NCBI GenBank assembly: GCA_905250075.1
Contig: CAJNOP010000013.1
Span: forward strand, 620,001-684,000
Direction of reading: 5' to 3'
Length of the DNA stretch: 64,000 nucleotides
Source: Rotaria sp. Silwood1
Lineage: Eukaryota > Rotifera > Eurotatoria > Philodinida > Philodinidae
Shown: positions 60,962 through 64,000 of the stretch, in pieces
How the letters are laid out: the number at the start of each line of letters is the position of its first letter
Position numbering within the stretch: the first letter of the stretch is position 1
Notes under the pieces: generated by a model
The model's input: the letters and a program-made list of their open reading frames with translations, nothing else
Databases searched by the model: none
What the model was told of the DNA's origin: nothing
Position numbers and translations under genes: made by a program

Positions 60962-63298
60962 TGTAGTCTTGAGATCAATGTGTCAATACGTGCGGACGAT
61001 GAGAAAAGACTGATATGGATTGCCCCTGTACTCTGTGCGCATAAATATATATGCTGCAAAGAGAGAAACAGAAAATAGCATCAATCATACATTTGTTTCT
61101 TGCACCCTGGAAAAAGGACTGGATGATTCCAGTTGTATGATAACGCCCAACATCGTCTTTCTATCTAATATGTCGTAATGTGAAGTCAAAGGTCATAGAA
61201 TAAGACAAGAGAAGCAATAATCGTCATTTATCTACAGACCTTCTGGTTGGCTAGATGATTTGTTACAAATGCCATAAATGACGAACTAACATATTCTCGG
61301 AAAGTATAGCTATTTGCTCAATATATATAACATTATTTTGCTAGAAGACTAATGAACGAGACATAAACTATTCTATCTAATCAAACAAAAGTATATCCAT
61401 TTAGAGGTGTAGTAATAAGTGAGAAAATGAAGCATAATATTAAATAATAGATTTCAAGTCTAATATAAACATGAAATGTCAGAAAATGACCTACGATTAT
61501 TTAGTAGAAAGGAAAAGTGATTATAACGTTTCTTTCTTTTTTTTTTAAATAATGAAGGATTGATGTTCTGATTACTTATTTCATATATATTGTTATCAAT
61601 TCATAGAAATATACATTTTTACCATCAATTGCTTGATTACTCTGTAATGTTGTGTTTGAATGTACAACTTCAAGAAGCAAATTGTATATTGAAATAACAA
61701 GCAAGATTAGTTTGAAAATATTTACTGACCAAGTCGAATTTGTATGGAAGACTTAAAAATGATTATTGAATTACATGTAGACACTATAATATTCAATTAA
61801 ATGAGAGTCGTTTATTTACATACACAAATTCGTACGTCAACAGTTGATAGTAGTAATTTCATATACAAACAGATGACTCAATGTCACATAATAGCATAGA
61901 TTAAGAAAACTTGCTTCAGTTCTGTGCAATATTCTCTTAATAATAATATTAATGTTAGATAAACGCTGAAGTTGTTGTTTTTATTTACTAACGAAAGGAA
62001 GAATGATGTTCACATTATCAGTGGATCCAAGAGAAGATTGGGGGGCAAATGAGAGCTAGTCACCTTGCTAGAATTTTTTTCTCGACTCTACAACTAGTTT
62101 GCATCGTGCATAGTTTTTGTGTCGTATAAATATAAATAAATTATGCATAGAATTATTATTCATTTGAAAAATAAAGAACTCATTCTATCACTTCAATAGA
62201 GAATTTTCAGATGTTTATAAAGATCAAATGTAAAAATACTAATTTCTCATTATCTATCATTTTTCATATACAAGAAATATAAGCTTGAAAATCAATCTTA
62301 AAAAAAATATGGGGTTGAATTTACTAGTAAATCTCTTCATTTCTACAAAGATACAGTAACAAAAGCGATAGGGTATTATGATGATAAACAAATATAAATA
62401 TTAAATCGTCCTTGGAAAATATATCATAATCTGCGTCCGTTGAAATATATTTAAAATATGTTTAGATAAGTAAAATTTTAAAATGTTTAATTTATTTGTA
62501 ATTTTTCACAATTCAGGTAGCTGGTTTTACATATAAAATAACCATAAGATGCTTAGAAAAAAATAATGCTTCAGATGAAGAAAAGATTTTAAGAAATAAA
62601 ATTTGATGATTCATAAAAAAAAATATATATAGATACATTTCTTATTCTATGCACTCTAAAATATTCCTCGTATAACGAATGAAGATATCATTTGATTCCA
62701 ATGTAGATGTTCTTTAGTTGTGGTGAAATTAGCAATCATTTGAATATAGAATTTCGATTGTTCAAAAAACAAAATTTCTAAACTAAATGAAACATTCATC
62801 TATTTATTGTAAATCTTAACTTATATTAACATGATTAATAATAATTTCACTTCAAAAAATGACAAAGAAAACAAAAGAAAAAAAAAACCAGAAGACTGAC
62901 AAAATGTCAAATTAAATTAATTTACTAATCTAATCATACATCAATTGAAATCACTTCATTCAACATTTATAACATAAGAAATATGAAAATATTTCATAGA
63001 AATCTATAGGATATATTAGACATCCTACATATGACAAATGTATTAAAAGAACTTTGATTTGTCTGTCTTTAGTAATGTAAATAAACGATATGCCACTTGT
63101 GTCTAGTACGTGCTTTTTTATCCTTTTATTAGAGGGGGAGGAGAAGATTAGCAGTTTTATCATATTAACACCATTGAATTAATGATAACATTCAAATTAT
63201 GGAATGGACAAATGGAATAAAAAGAAATAATGCATTGACGAATATCATTTTATATTTGTAACACCAAACTAATTTTTTTTCTCTGAGTATTTTTCATA
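60962..63298. other. Intergenic, no supported gene
   Basis: AT-rich. The frame at 62960-63163 has no support. Nothing else was recognised. Confidence 0.4.
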
Positions 63299-63347
63299 TC
63301 AATAAACTGGATATGATGGTATTTGTTGTGTAGGAATGTTAGTGTTC

Positions 63348-63382
<35 letters not shown>

Positions 63383-64000
63383 GTTTCGTATTGTTGATGG
63401 TCGATATAATTGTTGATGCATACGATCGAGCAATGTCGATGGTTTATGATTAACTGACTCAAGACGTGAACGTCTTTGTTGTCGTTGATGTGAATTATCG
63501 AAAAAATCACTTGTTATTTTTGTTGATGTTAATAGAACAGATAATGGTGATGAATGATTTTCACGATACCGTTCTGAATATGGTAATGAATGTTGTAATG
63601 AAACATCACGTCGATGTGGACGTTTTGTACGTTGTTTTTGAGGCGATGAGCATGATATAAAATCATTATCATAAGAATTTTTATTACGTTGGTAACGAGG
63701 ATCTGTACTACATGAACGTTTTGAAATTATTGGTTTTTTATCTGTAATTATTTCTTTTCGTTCATTTGATGATGAACTTGATCGAGTTATCGATGATGAT
63801 ACAATTTGTTTACGAGCACGACGACGACGTTTACGATTTGTACTTGATGACGATAGATCAATAGCATCATCGTCACTTGAATGACGAGTTGTTGGCGGAG
63901 CTATTGGTGGTGTTGTTGTAGTATTACAAGAAGGTTTTACAGGAGATACTATCTGAGGTGAAGATATTTTTGATGTTATTGTTATTGAAACAACATGTCG
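63299..64000 (-). CDS. Low-complexity Ser/Arg-rich protein, 5' part outside the window
   Basis: One uninterrupted minus-strand frame runs from the window edge to the stop at 63299, at least 233 residues. Features: Pro/Thr stretch (TTTTPPIAPPTTRHSS), acidic DDDAIDLSSSS, a basic nuclear-signal-like RKRRRRARK, Ser runs, QQRRSRLES, an Asn run of ten encoded by AAT repeats at 63352-63381, and the end TQQIPSYPVY. Predicted disordered and probably nuclear because of the basic cluster. No folded domain is visible in this part; the family is unknown. The absence of introns over 700 bp suggests a large terminal exon. Confidence 0.7.
63352..63383. repeat. (TTA)n microsatellite encoding an Asn run
   Basis: About ten TTA/ATT units on the plus strand, read as AAT (Asn) codons in the minus-strand gene. 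A similar but shorter tract at 34911-34933 encodes Asn in the NEK4-like tail. Confidence 0.85.

Overview
This window reads as an AT-rich animal nuclear genome. Genes have many short introns, mostly about 45-70 bp with GT..AG borders. The genes recognised include cilium/sperm-type genes (SPATA1-like, CCDC113-like, NEK4-like), a ZP-domain membrane protein, a rhodopsin-type GPCR, ribosomal protein S3 and a tRNA-Gly. Compact introns, AT richness and many small decayed DNA transposons would fit a rotifer, perhaps a bdelloid, but the sequence alone does not prove this. Three runs of N (4895-4994, 23791-23800, 42341-42350) are assembly gaps, and two of them damage genes.

Layout. 8-613 (-): small three-pass membrane protein. 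3778-4884 (-): intronless GPCR. 5-16 kb: no convincing gene; a graveyard of repeats with a mariner-like element (7461-8402), a diverged inverted-repeat pair (about 8835-9239 and 12816-13198) and, inside it, a hAT element (10291-12552) with perfect terminal inverted repeats and an 8-bp target duplication. 14.34-14.63 kb holds a decayed coding copy that recurs in an intron at 21.55 kb. 16655-17933 (-): GH27 alpha-galactosidase. 19.26-19.57 kb: dead Merlin/ISXO2-like transposase. 19973-22942 (+): EGF/ZP-domain receptor-like protein. 23147-23829 (-): two-domain cold-shock protein. 24123-25022 (-): CCDC51/MITOK-like. 26.1-26.8 kb (+): two small orphan proteins. 27252-30070 (-): DNA polymerase lambda. 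30205-30947: small inverted-repeat element. 32569-37308 (-): NEK4-like kinase. 39338-39409 (+): tRNA-Gly(TCC), with a 3' relic near 41.05 kb and a second copy cut by a gap at 42314. 42375-43729 (-): CCDC113-like, 3' end lost in the gap. 43894-44850: fold-back element. 47465-48905 (+): a 49-codon reading frame followed 4 bases later by RPS3. 50345-51294: second mariner-like element, sharing terminal repeats with the one at 7.5 kb. 53070-53521 (-): ASCH-domain protein. 54915-55188 (-): small secreted protein with a twin CX3C pattern. 55847-60142 (+): SPATA1-like. 60206-60961 (-): histidine-rich secreted protein. 63299-64000 (-): 3' part of a low-complexity basic/serine-rich protein that runs off the window.

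The genes do not form one pathway. Three are probably axonemal or sperm-related, and several (alpha-galactosidase, ZP protein, His-rich protein, CX3C peptide) carry signal peptides. The most unusual material is the nested transposon block at 7.4-13.2 kb, the pair of decayed copies of an unknown protein, the reading frame abutting RPS3, and the two small secreted proteins without obvious family. All exon coordinates were derived by hand from splice signals and reading-frame continuity; no search was run.
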